From the NCBI RefSeq assembly GCF_963169125.1, contig NC_084798.1, forward strand, positions 170,963,980 through 171,027,979: a DNA stretch of 64,000 nucleotides, given 5' to 3'. Below are positions 50,138 to 62,459 of this stretch, one piece after another; the first letter of the stretch is position 1, and each line of letters begins with the position of its first letter. Origin of the DNA: Humulus lupulus. Taxonomy: Eukaryota; Streptophyta; Magnoliopsida; Rosales; Cannabaceae. A model generated the notes under the pieces. It did no database searches. It saw nothing but the letters and a program-made list of their open reading frames with translations, and had not been told where the DNA came from. Position numbers and translations under genes: made by a program.

Positions 50138-52595
50138 TGTTTGAATATTTTATTAAATTAATTAGAGTTATCAAAAATTATAATTAAATTAATTATGATA
50201 AAAGTCAATATTGAGATTAATTGATAGATGTTCTCAATAAGTTACCCCAAATTTCATATCTTATTGATTGTCATATATTTTGACATCAATATTGTGGCAG
50301 AGACATTGATGGAATGTCTCACCTATATAAATATAGGGTTTTAGTCCACAAGCACAACGTTCATTCACTAGAGAATCTCATTTATAAGTCTATATGCATG
50401 CTCCATATTGCACAAAATAACATACAATAGCTAGAAAACATAAATACATGCATAGAAATGATTTTCATATAGAGATTCGTAAATACAACAATAAAATCAT
50501 TAAAGTACTTACGAGATGCGTAGTGGAACAATGACTACACCATTTAGATTCCCTAGCCTTTTGTCTTTGTTGAATGCTAGGTATTGCAAGAAATCCAAAC
50601 CGTTTTGAAACAAGATCACAGTCTACTAAGTCTTTCTCTAAACCAACCTAGTGTTTGTGTGGGCAAGTTCCTAGAGAGAAAACTAAGAGAGAGTGGGCAG
50701 CAAGGTATAGAATATTAGTAGTGAATTTTTACCTTGTCAAATTCATATGTTTTTTTAATGCATTCTATAACACTAGTATATATAGGCAATTAGCTAGGAC
50801 ATAAAATAGGTTTTAGTTACCCATTTTATTTTAATTATTTAATAATTATAATTAATTAAATACTTGTCAAAATTAACCAATTATAATTTTGACATTTATT
50901 TAATTCATTTTATTAATATTAATATCAATTTATCAATATTAACAAAACTGTCTAAATTGGCTATAATATTATCTTTTTGACACTTTGCAATAAAAACCTC
51001 AAATAATTTAACAATATTTATTTCCATTGAACTAGTCAATATAATATTTTTATAATTAATAATTAAATTAATTATTCAAGACTACTAGGTTCATTTTGAT
51101 AAGAAATGACATGGGGACCATGGATCCATGAACTCAAGCTCCAATAAGTTACCATGAGTTTATTTACAACAAATAATCTCGCTACCTTATTAATTTCTCG
51201 TGACTCCACTATAGAGTCAGAATTGCACTCTTGAATTCATAGAACGCTTTACACCAAATGTAAATACGTTATCCAATGTTATAACCATAATTGTCATTCA
51301 ATCTTCTATAGATGATCTACTAATGAGACGGGTACAAATTACTGTTTTACCCCTCATTGGTATTGTTTACCGAGTTTTTCGGAAACGAATACAAACAAAA
51401 TAATAAAAAGATAAGAACTGTAGAAGTGCAGAAATATAAATAGACAAATAGGTTTTTTACGTGGTTCAGGCGTTAACGAGCCCTAGTCCACGAGTCGATG
51501 TTATTATACTTGTAGAGAATTACAGTAAGATGGCTGGTGTACAAGAACCTCACAAACTCACAGTGTTTCTCTCGAGTTCTCTAGGCTATCCATCTAAACG
51601 CTATCCGGAAATCTGGATAACAAGTATTTTTTCCTTAACTCCCACTAGGTTCTTTGTAAATGATATTTCCGTAAACTTAATTACAGAAATGAGTACTCTA
51701 TCATTTAACACTTAAACCAAGCTATAAGGAAATCATCTTTTCACTTCTTAAACGGAAGCTATAGATTTCATATCTATGATAAAAATACCCACTCAATTAT
51801 ACTACCAAATCTCTAATATGTAAATATGAGCTAGTCCGTAGGGTAAGCTGGTACTGAACAAATCAAAAGACTTGAATAATACAATTAGTAGAATATTAAT
51901 CACTCAGAATTAAGATTGAATTGACTTATGGTCAATGTTGTGATATGATTAGATTAGATAATAACGTTACTTACTTATCTTATCAATAATCAATATCGGT
52001 CTGGTCCATTGTAAAAAAATACATATGTTCTTATCTACTTGGTCAATGTCTTGGATAAGACATCACGCCATGAATGTGTAAGTAGATCATATCGTAGATT
52101 ACCAGATCAGTGAAAATCCAATGCACTGACTTAATCTTAGGACTCGTTCTTTTGAACATATAATTACAATTATAATCCACTGTGACCTAGTCACTATAAT
52201 TGTAATTATTTATGTGTTCAGAATTTTATAAATGTTTGTATTATTACAATAATCATGTAATAAAACAAGCAAGCAACACGGTTGTCAAACTAAATGATTT
52301 CTACTTCTTTTATTGACAATATAAAATTGTGTTACATGTCCGACATGGTTTTATAAGGGCATAAAACCCAACATTCTCATACTCCATCTAAAGAGCTAAT
52401 GAGAGCTTGGAAGTCCATTACCTTCACTAATACTATTTTCCTTTTCTTTTGCAGATCTGAAGCTTTTAGATCAAGCTTAACAAAATCAATGGCTGGAGGT
52501 ATACTCTAAACGATTCTCTTTATTCTGTGACAATCATATTCAGTCTATTCTGCATATTATGATTGTTAATCAATATAGATATAAATTATCTAACA
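50138..52595 (+). repeat. Possible 5' LTR of another LTR element (split by a copia solo LTR)
   Basis: The proposed LTR runs from TGTTTGAATATTTT at 50138 to TCTAACA at 52595, minus the insert 50381-52373. Support: a TATA-like CTATATAAATATAG at 50321, a leader-like stretch after it, and a degenerate initiator-Met primer site just after the end (TGGTATTAAGAG, 52598-52609). No second LTR is in the window. Confidence 0.4.
50381..52373 (-). mobile_element. Copia-type solo LTR A, minus strand
   Basis: Minus strand from 52373: TGTTGGGTTTTATGCCCT, the classic start of a plant copia LTR, as in solo LTR B (57847-59717). The two align over long stretches (for example CTCGTGACTCCACTATAGA and TACCCCTCATTG). 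The left boundary near 50381 is approximate; its first dozen bases seem lost. TCTCA flanks both sides nearly exactly (50376-50380 and 52375-52379). A segment at about 51375-51635 with ACGTGGTTCAGGCGTTAACG is absent from copy B and is an extra insertion. Confidence 0.65.
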
Positions 52596-52597
52596 TT

Positions 52598-54449
52598 TGG
52601 TATTAAGAGTTATGCTTACACCTGTCTTGATATTGTTGCATGCATATATATATTTATATGATTTATATATGTTTTGTATTCATATATACACATATTCATT
52701 TGTGTATATGATTTGTATATTTGTGTTTTTTTATTTCATTTTGTTGTTAGGAAGGCTTCATTTATTAAATTTCTAACAATTTTTGGCAATAAAACTAAAG
52801 AATAGGTTTCATTATACATGTACAAATTTTGTTGTTAATTCAAATTTGTTTTTCCATAAAGAATAGCATTAGAAATTCTTTAGTTCATGTTTCTAATGAT
52901 TTTGTGAGAGAAAAATGAGTCTGAAACTTAAGAAAATAAAGCTTATAAATTTTTTGCATATATGTTCATGGTTGAAACTTAAGGAAAATCAAAGTTTGAT
53001 TTATTGTTGTTTATTTAACAACCTAATGTTATAAATCTTTAAGTTCATGATTTTTTTAATGATTTTAAGAATGAAAAACTTGTTATAAACTCAAAAAAAC
53101 GAGCTTTTGATGTCATACATTCATGGCCGAAGGTTCATGACCTAAGTTTTTTGATTTTTTATTCAAATCGTTTTTCAATCTAAATAACATTAGAAACTGT
53201 TAAGCTTATGTTTTCTAATGATTTTGTGCGTTAAAATCGTGTTTTCCTACTCTTGAAAGTCACTAAAACTTCATAACCCATTAATGGCCGAATATATATT
53301 TTAATTTAAAGTACGATTTATAGTTGTCTTTTAATCAAACAAACACTATAAATCTCTTAAGATAAGTGTTTCAAACCAATCTAGGCTAAAAAATCTCATT
53401 TTTCCCATGGGAGTTTAAAAAAAAAAGAAATTAAGAAAAATCTGAAAATTTAAGTTTTTAAAATATTTTTGGAATTTATATTTTTTCTTGATTTCTAGAT
53501 TAATTTAGGCAATAAATTTAATTTTTAATTTTTCTTATTTTAATTTTGATAATTTATATGTTATTTGTAAATTAATTAAAATGTGCAAAATTTTTGATTT
53601 GGTATATTTATTGCATGATTTGTTTTTATTTATTGAGCATGAAATAATGATAATTGTGCTAATTTGGGTATGCAATTACATTTAATGTTTTACAATTAAG
53701 TTTTAGTACAATAATTTATTAATTTACAAAATATTATGTAATTTATTTATTGCATTGTTAAGCATTAATTTTAAATTAATTTTTCCATTTAATTATTATT
53801 TATGAAATTATTGTATTTATTTTTATTATACATATAAATGTAGCGGATTGTACTAATTTTGTACAGTTTTTTATGTTTTAATTCATGCAATATTTATTAT
53901 TAGTACAATTAATTTTGAGATATTATTATATGTATGATTTTAGGGTTTAAATGCATGATATATATATTCCATATTTGTACTTTTATGCTTAAATACTATT
54001 GACACAATGTTATTCATGTTATGTAATTTATTACATTTTATGAGTATAATTAAGTGCATAAAAATTAATATAACATACAATTAATTATAATTAATTTTTT
54101 CTATATAAAATATACTCATAAAATTTTAAAAAAATTTAAGCATAAATAAAATGTGTCTAAGTGATTCATATAATTATAGAGTAGCCACAATATCTTTAGC
54201 TAAATAAAATTATATATTATGGCAATAGGGATCACATAAATATTTTAGACATTAATTATAATATAAGTACTAAATAAATTAGATTCATAAAAAATTTAAC
54301 ATACAATTTCGTTAAAAATTAGTACTTTAAGATTCATAAAATATTCTCTAATTAATTAGAATAATTACTTAAATAGAATAATTATGTTATGAATAATACA
54401 TACACAATTTTGTGGTTAACATGGAAACTCATGAAACAGAGACAATGCT
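52598..54449 (+). mobile_element. Leader region of an LTR element with degenerate tandem repeats
   Basis: This follows the degenerate primer site. From about 52820 to 53400 there are four degenerate units spaced about 170 bp, each with a (T/A)TTAGAAA/TATAAATCTTTAAGTTCATG-like core. Then comes very AT-rich DNA without genes. Near 54420 an ATGGAAACTCATGAAACAGA could be a gag start, cut by the Tat-type LTR at 54450. Confidence 0.35.
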
Positions 54450-55555
54450 TGTTATCCCCAAAATTTCGTTCAATGACGTGGCAATCGGATGGACAAGTGG
54501 CAGGGCATGGTCAATAAATGACACATTAAAAGTCAATAAATGTGTTATTTAAAGAGGTGAAAATGTTGAGAATTGACCTGAGGAGTTGTGATATTATAAG
54601 TTTAGCCGACCGGTGGTGTGCCATGCCCAACCGGTGGTGTGCCATGCTCGACCGGTGGTGTGCCATGCCCGACCAGTGGTGTGATTTTCCATGCCCGACC
54701 GGTGGTGTGCCATGCCCGACCAGAGGTGTGCTTTGCCATGCCCGACCAGAGGTGTGCTTTGCCATGCCTGACCGGTGGTGTGCCATGCCCGACCAAAGGT
54801 GTGCTTTGCCTATGTCGACCAGAAGTGTGCTTTGCCTATGCCAACCAAAGGTGTGCTTTGCCTATGCCGACCAGAGGTGTACTTTGCCTATGCCGACCAA
54901 TGTGCTTGACTATGCCGGCCGGTGGTGTGTTTGGTGTTGTCTTGGCCGACCAGTTACTTTGGGGATGGATTTGGTTGGTCGATAGATCAGAATCTCAGAA
55001 GTTATTGTCTAGTGACTCTCCAGTAAAGCCTCAGTAACAGCTTCAACCCAAATCATTCGCAACTGCCGCGAGAATCTCTCAGATATCCCGGAATAATAGA
55101 TATATTGTTGTAATTTGAATTTATTTATATTTTATTAATTAAAGTTGGTTGGAACAACCAAGGACCCCGTCAGCGGGATATTTCTCATGTATGATCCACG
55201 AGTCTATAAATAAATGGCTCACGACATTATTTGGGAGGATTTGATATTTTTTATACAGAAAGAACTCTCAAGTTTTGAGACTTTGGGACCGTTACTTAGA
55301 GCATTCCGAGAGCATTTTCTAAGAGTTTAGAGAGAGATACACTGTACTTTTCTACTTATACTTGAGAAACTCAGTTGACTAAGGTTCATCTGATCTTCAG
55401 TATTGGCTACATATATCAAACCTTTAAGTGGATTAGGCTATTACCAACAAATTGGGGCTGAACAACTATAAAAATTATTTGTGTTATTTATTTTCTATTC
55501 AAGGTTTATTGTCGTTTTTGCGTCTACTCGCAGTTGGCCAAAATCGTGGTCAACA
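54450..55555 (+). repeat. 5' LTR of the plus-strand Tat/Retand element
   Basis: 1,106 bp, TGTTATCCCC...GGTCAACA. It contains a minisatellite at 54606-54930, a TATA-like GTCTATAAATAAATGG at about 55202, and leader sequence up to the primer site. Confidence 0.88.
54606..54930 (+). repeat. GACC(G/A)G(T/A)GGTGTG minisatellite in LTR
   Basis: About a dozen units of 20-28 bp with core GACCGGTGGTGTGCCATGCC or GACCAGAGGTGTGCTTTGCC. The same array with a different copy order is in the 3' LTR at 63606-63880. It yields long spurious ORFs on both strands. Confidence 0.92.
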
Positions 55556-55556
55556 T

Positions 55557-55578
55557 TTTTGGTGCTTTCATTGAGAGC
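55557..55578 (+). promoter_or_regulatory. Primer-binding-like site of the Tat element
   Basis: TTTTGGTGCTTTCATTGAG directly after the LTR end CAACA. The same sequence sits next to the LTR of the minus-strand relative (38313-38333). Confidence 0.75.
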
Positions 55579-55612
55579 CTGAATAGAAGAAACACACTAC
55601 TATCCTACCAAT

Positions 55613-57531
55613 ATGGCGCCCAGGAAGCCCAGTACGTCAACTGCAAAAGAGCCCGCTAGATCAGAAGGTCCTGGACCTCAGAACCCTGAGACTGAACCCA
55701 GGGTCTTTCTCGAGGAGACAACTCCAGAGGTCGAACAACTCCAAGAGGCCATGGGGGCTTTCCAGGAGGAGATGATGCAATTTAACGCCCAACAGGAGTC
55801 TTTCGCTGAAGAGATGGCCAGGCAGAGAGCTGCGTTAGAACAACAAAGGTGCGATATGGAGGCCAGAAGTGAAGAGATTAGACAACAATAAGAGGAAGTC
55901 GACTGAAGACATTGTGAAGCAGCACTTGCTCTAATTGGCCCAAGCCAATGCTCAAGTCGCAGCACAAGCAGTCGCCCAAGGAGCACGAAAGGACAATGCT
56001 AGTTGGAAGTCTCGTGTTGGAAGGACGGACTCTCAAGGGCCTGACCGGAGTTGAAGCAATCAGACTGGTCTGACAAATGATGGAGTCTGCTCTAGAACTG
56101 CATCAACACAAAGGGAGAACTCTAAAACCCCTTCCAGAAGTCACCGGTCGAAAACCTCCCGATTAGAGAGTTACTGGTCGGATAGTAAGCATACTCCGCC
56201 TGAAAATAACCAAACCAAAGCTATTCGAGATAAAAAAAACTCGTAGCTACAAATATGGACATGGTCGAGATGAGGGGGACAATCATCAGACCGACCGGTC
56301 AAAAGAAAAAGAAAAGGAAGGCACTGACCAGAAAGGAGGAAAAGACTGCCCAGCCCGTATCGAAAAGCCGCCACTACATCCCAACCAACAACATAGTGGG
56401 AGAGGGCAGGTCCCACGCAGTAAGCCTTCTGAAAAATCTAAGACCACGGTGTTTGACCGGCTAGGAGAACATGCTTCCTGGAAGGATCTAAGGGACATTA
56501 TCACCAACAAAAGGAGGATCGTCCCAGTAAAAGGGCAATATCTGAATTGCCTTGCCAGTCAAATAGAAATACTTGATGACAGTTCTCCAGATGGAAATGC
56601 CCGACCAGGAGGTCAAAACCTTGGAGCCTCGTCAGTTGTTCCAGTCATCCAATCCCAGCTTGACGCGCTAACAGCTGCGATATAGGGTTTATCAAAACGA
56701 CCTTTCGGGGTGGATGTTGTAGACCACAGGGGTGGCAGTCCATTTTGTGCCCGGATTAGAGCAGTCTAGCTGCTGGCAAAATATAAAGCATCGGTGCTAC
56801 AGGTATATACAGAAAAGGCAGATCCCATCAGACATGTTGGGAAATTTGAGGACCAGATGGAACTACTCGGGGTAAGTGACGTTTATCGGTATAGAGTTTT
56901 CCCGACTACATTATCAGATACTGCCCATGAATGGTATTGGATGTTTAAGCTGAATTCCATTACCTCTTGGAAAACATTCAGGAATGAGTTTTGTAGAAAA
57001 TTTAGTGATGCTCAGACTTCACCAGTTTATGCCAACCACTTGGCAAATATCAAACAAGGAAAGGATGAATCTCTAAAGGGTTATATACAGAGATTCATGA
57101 GAGAGGCCAACAGAGCAACTATTGTAGGAGACGAGGGGAAGATGGCTGCCATATCCTCTAAAATCACTTACTTGAGCCCTTTGTGGGATAGTATACATAG
57201 AACTCCAATTTCAACACTTCAACAATTTCTTGACCGAGCGAACAAGTATATGAAATTGGATGAAGCAATCGAGAAAGAGGAGAATGGCATAAACAATCTG
57301 GGCGGATTGGCTGACCCTCCTAAGAATGGTGGAAACGGTCAGAATGGTGGAAAGAAACATGGGAATAACGAGTCTGACCACCATGAAAGTCGAGTTCAAA
57401 CGAAAAGCCAACAAAGTATGAGCCTCAGTTCACTAATTACACCACTCTCTTGGCCAGCTAGGCAAAAATATATATTTCTAGTCATCAAGAGGTTCCCTAC
57501 AAGAAACCTCCACCCATCAGGAAAGAGATGA
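55613..57531 (+). pseudogene. gag of the Tat/Retand element
   Basis: ATG at 55613 (MAPRKPSTSTAKEPARSEGP), followed by a coiled-coil stretch (VEQLQEAMGAFQEEMMQFNA). A stop TAA at 55889 and frameshifts follow until about 56450. From there EHASWKDLRDIITNKRRIVP is readable, and the gag core 56794-57531 is open for 245 codons: VLQVYTEKADPIRHVGKFED, HEWYWMFKLNSITSWKTFRN, VYANHLANIKQGKDESLKGY and FMREANRATIVGD. This is the Retrotrans_gag domain of the Tat branch. It is inactive because of the upstream stops. Confidence 0.88.
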
Positions 57532-57846
57532 GTAAGAGATACATGAATAAGTTTTGTCGTTTCCATGGAGATTATAGTCACGACACGAATGAATGCAATC
57601 ACCTCAAAGACGAGATAGAATTTCTTCTCCGGTCGGCCCAGTTAAAAAAGTACCGAGCAGAGAAACCCCAAAGAGAAGGAGGTAGCAACAATCCTAGGTT
57701 CAAACGACAGAGATCTCCACCCTTGCAACTCGGGCCTGTGGACTTTACCTTAGACACTATATGTGGAGGTCCACACTTGGCTGAGGATAGTAACAAAGCA
57801 AGGGAGAGGTATGCCTAGACACTTCGACATGAGCGGGAGTGCTATG
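57528..57846 (+). pseudogene. gag zinc-like box and gag-protease junction, Tat element
   Basis: In a frame shifted from gag: YMNKFCRFHGDYSHDTNECN, a CxxHGxxxHxTxxC box typical of Tat/Ogre-type gag tails, then EIEFLLRSAQLKKYRAEKPQ. The junction motif ICGGPHLAEDSNKARERYA follows, ending in a stop at 57816. Homology with the minus-strand element continues a few residues (HERE) and then meets copia solo LTR B. Confidence 0.85.
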
Positions 57847-59717
57847 TGTTGGGTAAAACTTATATAGGATCTTTATTTATTTTCATGTATATCTAATATT
57901 AAACAAATTAATACGAGATTGTCTAAAACATGTTTCTAAAATTGAATTCAAAGAGAAACAATGAATAGAATACTTACAGTATACGCAGCGGAATTAAAGA
58001 GTCCTTCCTTCAGTTTCTCTAACTCTTGTATCCTCTCTGTCACAGAGTATTATCAAGAAACTGAACCGATCTTTTATTTTCTTCACAGCCTTCCAATGTA
58101 TCCTTAGAATCACCTAGACTAGTGTGGGAAATTCTCAACACATGATATAGATATAGCGAGAAGAAGAGAAAATAACAAAGAGGCTTAGAAAAGGACTTGT
58201 GTTCAGAGAAAATCTAAAACTATCAGAAAACCAGTAATTAAACTTATATGTCGTCTCAGAAATCTTAACTTCTGACTTCTCTCTAAGCACTCATTTTATA
58301 GACTCAATTAGGCCATTTAATTTAATTAAAAAATCAATAAAATAATAGTCATTTTAAAGCCCTAGGTCGAAATTATCATGGGCATTAGGCTCGTGAAATT
58401 TCCCATTTGATTATAAGCCCATTAGACTTAAAATCAATGCCTGTATTATTTTCTATTGATTTAATTAATTAAATAATTATTTAAATCCTTTATCAAATTA
58501 ATTATTTATAATTGTAACCTTGATTTAAACTTATTTATTAATTTAGATACCAATTTATCTTAATTAATAAATCTGCCATAATTTCTCCTTTCTTCTCAAA
58601 ATTACATAACTCTGTGAAACTATCCAAAATTGACCTGGTCAACTTTGATAATTCTAATTGATAATTAAATCAATTAATTGAGACTATCTAGATGATTTTA
58701 TCCAAGGTACAATGGGGACCATGGGCCTATGAAATCAAGCTCCAATAAGTTATCATAAATCTAACAAATAAATTTACTAACTTATTAATTCCTCGTGACT
58801 CCACTATAGACTCAAAATTGCACTCTTGAATTCATAGAACGCTCTATAACAAATATAGATACGCTATTAATTATCCATTGTTACAAACATAATTGTCACT
58901 CAATCCTCTATAGACGGTCTACAATGAGATAGGACTAAAATACCGTTTTACCCCTCATTGTATTTTATCCTTAAAATACTTAGTTCCTTGTAAATGGTAT
59001 TTCAGTAAAGTAATTTAATTACTGAAATGAGATCTTTATCATTTAACACCTTGAACCAAACTAAAAGGAAACCATCATTTCACTTCTTCATCAAAAGCTA
59101 TAGATGTTCATATCTATGATTAACACTCCCACTCAATTATACTACCGAGTTCCCAAGATGTAAGTATGGGCTAGTCAGTAGAGTAAGTTGGTAACGAACA
59201 AGTCAAAGAACTCAAATAATACAATCAGTTAGAATACTAACCACTCATAATTGAGATTGAATTGACATATGGTCAACTATATGAAATGAGTAGAATAGAT
59301 AATAACGGTATGTTTACTTATCTTATCAACTGTCAATATCGATCCTGTCCGATGTAACAAATACATCTGATCTTATCTACTTTGCTAATGTTCTGGAAAG
59401 AACATAACACTGTAATGTGTAAGTAGATCATATCGTAGATTGGCAAGTCAGTGTAAATCCTGTGTACTGACTAATCTTAGGACTAACTTATTTTGAACAT
59501 ATAATCATATTTATATTCTACTGTGATTACGTCACTATAAATAAGATTAGCTATATGCTCGGGATTTAATAGAAGTTTATATTAAACAAATAATCATGAA
59601 AATAAAACATGTGAGCAAAGTGATTGACCAAGTCAAAAAATGATTTCTATTCTTTTATTGATAATAAAATGAGATTACAAAGAATTTGGGTTTTAATTAG
59701 GGCATAAAACCCTAACA
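57847..59717 (-). mobile_element. Copia-type solo LTR B, minus strand
   Basis: Plus strand begins TGTTGGGTAAAAC and ends CCCTAACA; on the minus strand it starts TGTTAGGGTTTTATGCCCT. CTATG precedes it and CTATT(G) follows, a nearly perfect 5-bp duplication. It aligns with solo LTR A. No coding sequence adjoins it. The insertion point is within three bases of the start of the Tat LTR at 59722. Confidence 0.85.
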
Positions 59718-59721
59718 CTAT

Positions 59722-60640
59722 TGTTATCCCCAAAAATTGGAGATCGATGACGTGGCAATAGAGGTGACAAGTGGCCGTGCATGGTCCGTAAATGACACAT
59801 TAATAGTCAATAAATATATTGGATCCTGAGAGTTGTGATAAAGTGATCTGGCTTAGGAGTGACCCGGTAGACCAATGAAGAGTGTTGACTGGCCAGTCAA
59901 GTGTCATGACTGACCAGGCATGACCTTGTCCGACTAGTCATATGATTGTCTGCCCAGGCATGACCTTGTCTGCCCAGTCATGACCATGTCCGACCAGTCA
60001 TGACCATGTCCGACCAATCATGACCTGTTTGCCCAGCCAAGTGCATGTCTGCCTAGTTAAGTGCGTGTCTGCCCAGTTAAGTGCATGTCTGCCCAGTGAA
60101 GGTTTGCCCGACTAGACTGAATGTGATATGGATCGACTAGATAGAGCAAGACTACGTCAAGATTCCCATAAATGGCTTCAACAAGAATCGGTCTTGGTAT
60201 ATGCGAGAATCTCTCAATTTATCCCACAAATTTAGTGTATTTTTATATTATGAATATTATTGTAATTTTGATATAATGAGAATAATAAAAATCCCGATTA
60301 TGGGGAATATCATCTGTACGATCCTGAGCCTATAAATACAAGGCTTATGGCATCATAAAAGGGACTTTTGGGCTTCTGAGCTTCTGATCCAAATTTTCTA
60401 GAGAGAGAGTACTTGTATTTGAGAGAATTCTTGTATTCTTGTAATCTGCACTAAAGAAACTCAGTTGACTCAGGTTCATCTGATCTTGAGTGCAAGTCTA
60501 TAATCACAACTCTAAGTGGATTAGGCTATTACCAACACATTGGGGCTGAACCACTATAAAATCGTCTGTGTCGTTTATTTTCTCTTGAAGGTTTTATCGT
60601 TTTTGACGTTCACACGTCGTTGGCCAAAAATGCGGTCAAC
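59722..60640 (+). repeat. Second, diverged Tat/Retand LTR
   Basis: TGTTATCCCCAAAAATTGG...GGTCAACA, with a GACGTGGCA block, a TATA-like GCCTATAAATACAAGG (60330-60345), and the end ACGTCGTTGGCCAAAA. Its internal minisatellite (about 59890-60110) is built on GACCAGTCATGACC, unlike the LTRs at 54450 and 63453, so it belongs to a different insertion or subfamily. No primer site follows it. Confidence 0.82.
59890..60110 (+). repeat. GACCAGTCATGACC-type minisatellite in LTR
   Basis: About ten units of 18-24 bp with cores CATGACC(T/A)TGTC and GTGCATGTCTGCCCAGT. Confidence 0.88.
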
Positions 60641-61789
60641 AACTATGATCATATTTGGTGAATGGAGCTTGATTAGGAACCACTGGAATGGCGAGCGTCT
60701 TGGATATATTATCACTAAATACCGCTTTCAGAGTGGTAGCTTAATTTCGAGTTGCTTAACTTGTTATTTAAGTTTGGTTTATAAGCTGGTTATTTGCTAA
60801 CCAGTCATTTATTTTTTGAACAATTTTTGTTGTTTAAGACTCGTTATTAGCCACGTTTTGCCCTTTTTTAATTTACAAGTAATAAAAGAGACTACGTGCA
60901 GCATGGTCGATTCTTGCTACAAATATGCATGTGCGTTAATTTTTCAAACAGTGTTCAACTGGTCGGTAAAACCGAACACTGTTCAACTGCTCGGTACATT
61001 CAAGCAGTGTTCAATTGCTCGAATATTTTCCATATATTCTATGTGTTTCACGAGTAATTAACTGCTCGAATAGATTCAGTCAAGTAGCAAGTGACCAAGG
61101 ATCTTTCAACTCTCGATCACTTGGGGGGCACATGGGGTGTACTGGTATATAATTTAACATAGGCAATAAGAGCACGAGTTATGATATTTGTTTTTAGGCT
61201 GACTTGTAAACTTTTGAAGTCAAAAAATGCCATTAAGCTAACTTGTTTGACAAAGCTTAAGTAACTTGGAATTTTTCAAAATTTCAAGTTAGAAGTAGAT
61301 ATTCATGTGGCAATAAACATTATGCTCATAAAATGTTAGAGCAATAAGAGTGTGAGAAAGTATACTTAGTAGGGACTTATGAAATATCTAGAATTTCTAA
61401 GTTAGAAAACTAAGTACTCATGCGAAAATATAAGGCATACATCAGAGTGACTTTACTATTCACAACAAACGTATAATGTTTTAAGTTTAAAAAGACTTAG
61501 AATGTTTTAAGTTAGCAAAGAAAAGTAGTATAAATGCCAACAGCTCGACCTTATGAGAAAAATATCAAAGCTACTAAGCAGCAGTTGTCTTCACAAAAGT
61601 ATAAGAAAAAAGAGTAAACTACTAGCCAGATACAAAGTTCAATTGGTCAGGTGCAAAGATTTCCTGGTCGGGAGAGCAGATACAACTTCCCTGGTCAGCT
61701 GAGCATGTTTCATTAGTTGAGTAGGAAACTCTGTTGATGGATAAGCTCTCAGGTCGACTAAGAGTGTCTACTGGTCAGGTAACTAGTCC
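60641..61789 (+). other. Post-pol region of the Tat element, no clear gene
   Basis: The first 60 bases in one frame read EPLEWRASWIYYH then a stop, weakly like the end of a Tat integrase; this is tentative. A polypurine-like CTTGGGGGGCACATGG lies at 61121-61136, similar to the real tract before 63453. Short repeats of CTGGTCAG/GCTCGG are scattered through it. Confidence 0.35.
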
Positions 61790-62335
61790 CTGACTGGTTA
61801 ACACCTTCCTCAACATCCAGGACCTCCTCTGGTTGGAATGATAGAGCAGGAGAGGCAGGCACAATGTTAGCTGGATTAGCTGCCTCCTCGATGGCCTTTG
61901 CCTCGCATTTGGCAAGCTCTTTCGTCCCTGCCTCTTCTGAGAGAAAATCAAGGTTGAAGGGCTTGTTCAGCTTCCATATATGGTAGAATCAATTGAAATA
62001 GATCTCCTCATAACAAGCAAGATCAGCTTCTTTGTCTTGTTTCAGCTCCGCATTCTCACGAGTCATTTTTTCTAGCTGGTCAGTCAACATCTTGTTGGTT
62101 TGGATTTGTTTCTTATTCTCATCAACCAACTCCCTTAGAGATCCATCCCACTCGGCAATGGTTTCTCTGCCTGCTCGGCCTTGGATTGAAGATCTTCTTC
62201 AGATTTGATCAGACTTTCAATCTTTGCCTGGGCTTCCACCAATTTATCATTCAAGATCTTGACCATCTCCTTATAGTCTACTGCTCGGCATTGAGCATCA
62301 TTAACAGTGATGAGTCCCTGGAGTAAACCAAACAA
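61790..62335 (-). pseudogene. Antisense coiled-coil ORF of the Tat/Retand element
   Basis: On the minus strand MFGLLQGLITVNDAQCRAVD runs into a heptad-rich helix: EMVKILNDKLVEAQAKIESL, IKSEEDLQSKAEQA. After a stop and a frame change near 62140-62160 the reading continues with ENKKQIQTNKMLTDQLEKMT, RENAELKQDKEADLACYEEI and later LNKPFNLDFLSEEAGTKELA. Elements of the Tat lineage, including Retand, are known to carry an extra ORF antisense to gag-pol between pol and the 3' LTR; this matches in place and orientation. Its role is unknown. This copy is broken. Confidence 0.6.
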
Positions 62336-62459
62336 AAAATATATACACTACTCTGCAAAAATAATTTCTTTGAGAAGAGATATCAATTTTCCCCAAAGAA
62401 AGGCATTTATGTAAGTAATAATACTTTTGAGAGATTCAAACAAGTTGTTTTAAGTGTCG

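Noticed and set aside
51461..51715. 84-codon plus-strand ORF in copia solo LTR A
   Set aside because: Lies in an insertion and LTR sequence; no domain, and the homologous LTR B lacks it.
54526..55037. Long overlapping ORFs on both strands rich in Cys, Pro, His and Gly
   Set aside because: They are translations of the GACC(G/A)G(T/A)GGTGTG minisatellite in an LTR; the same happens at 63529-63990.
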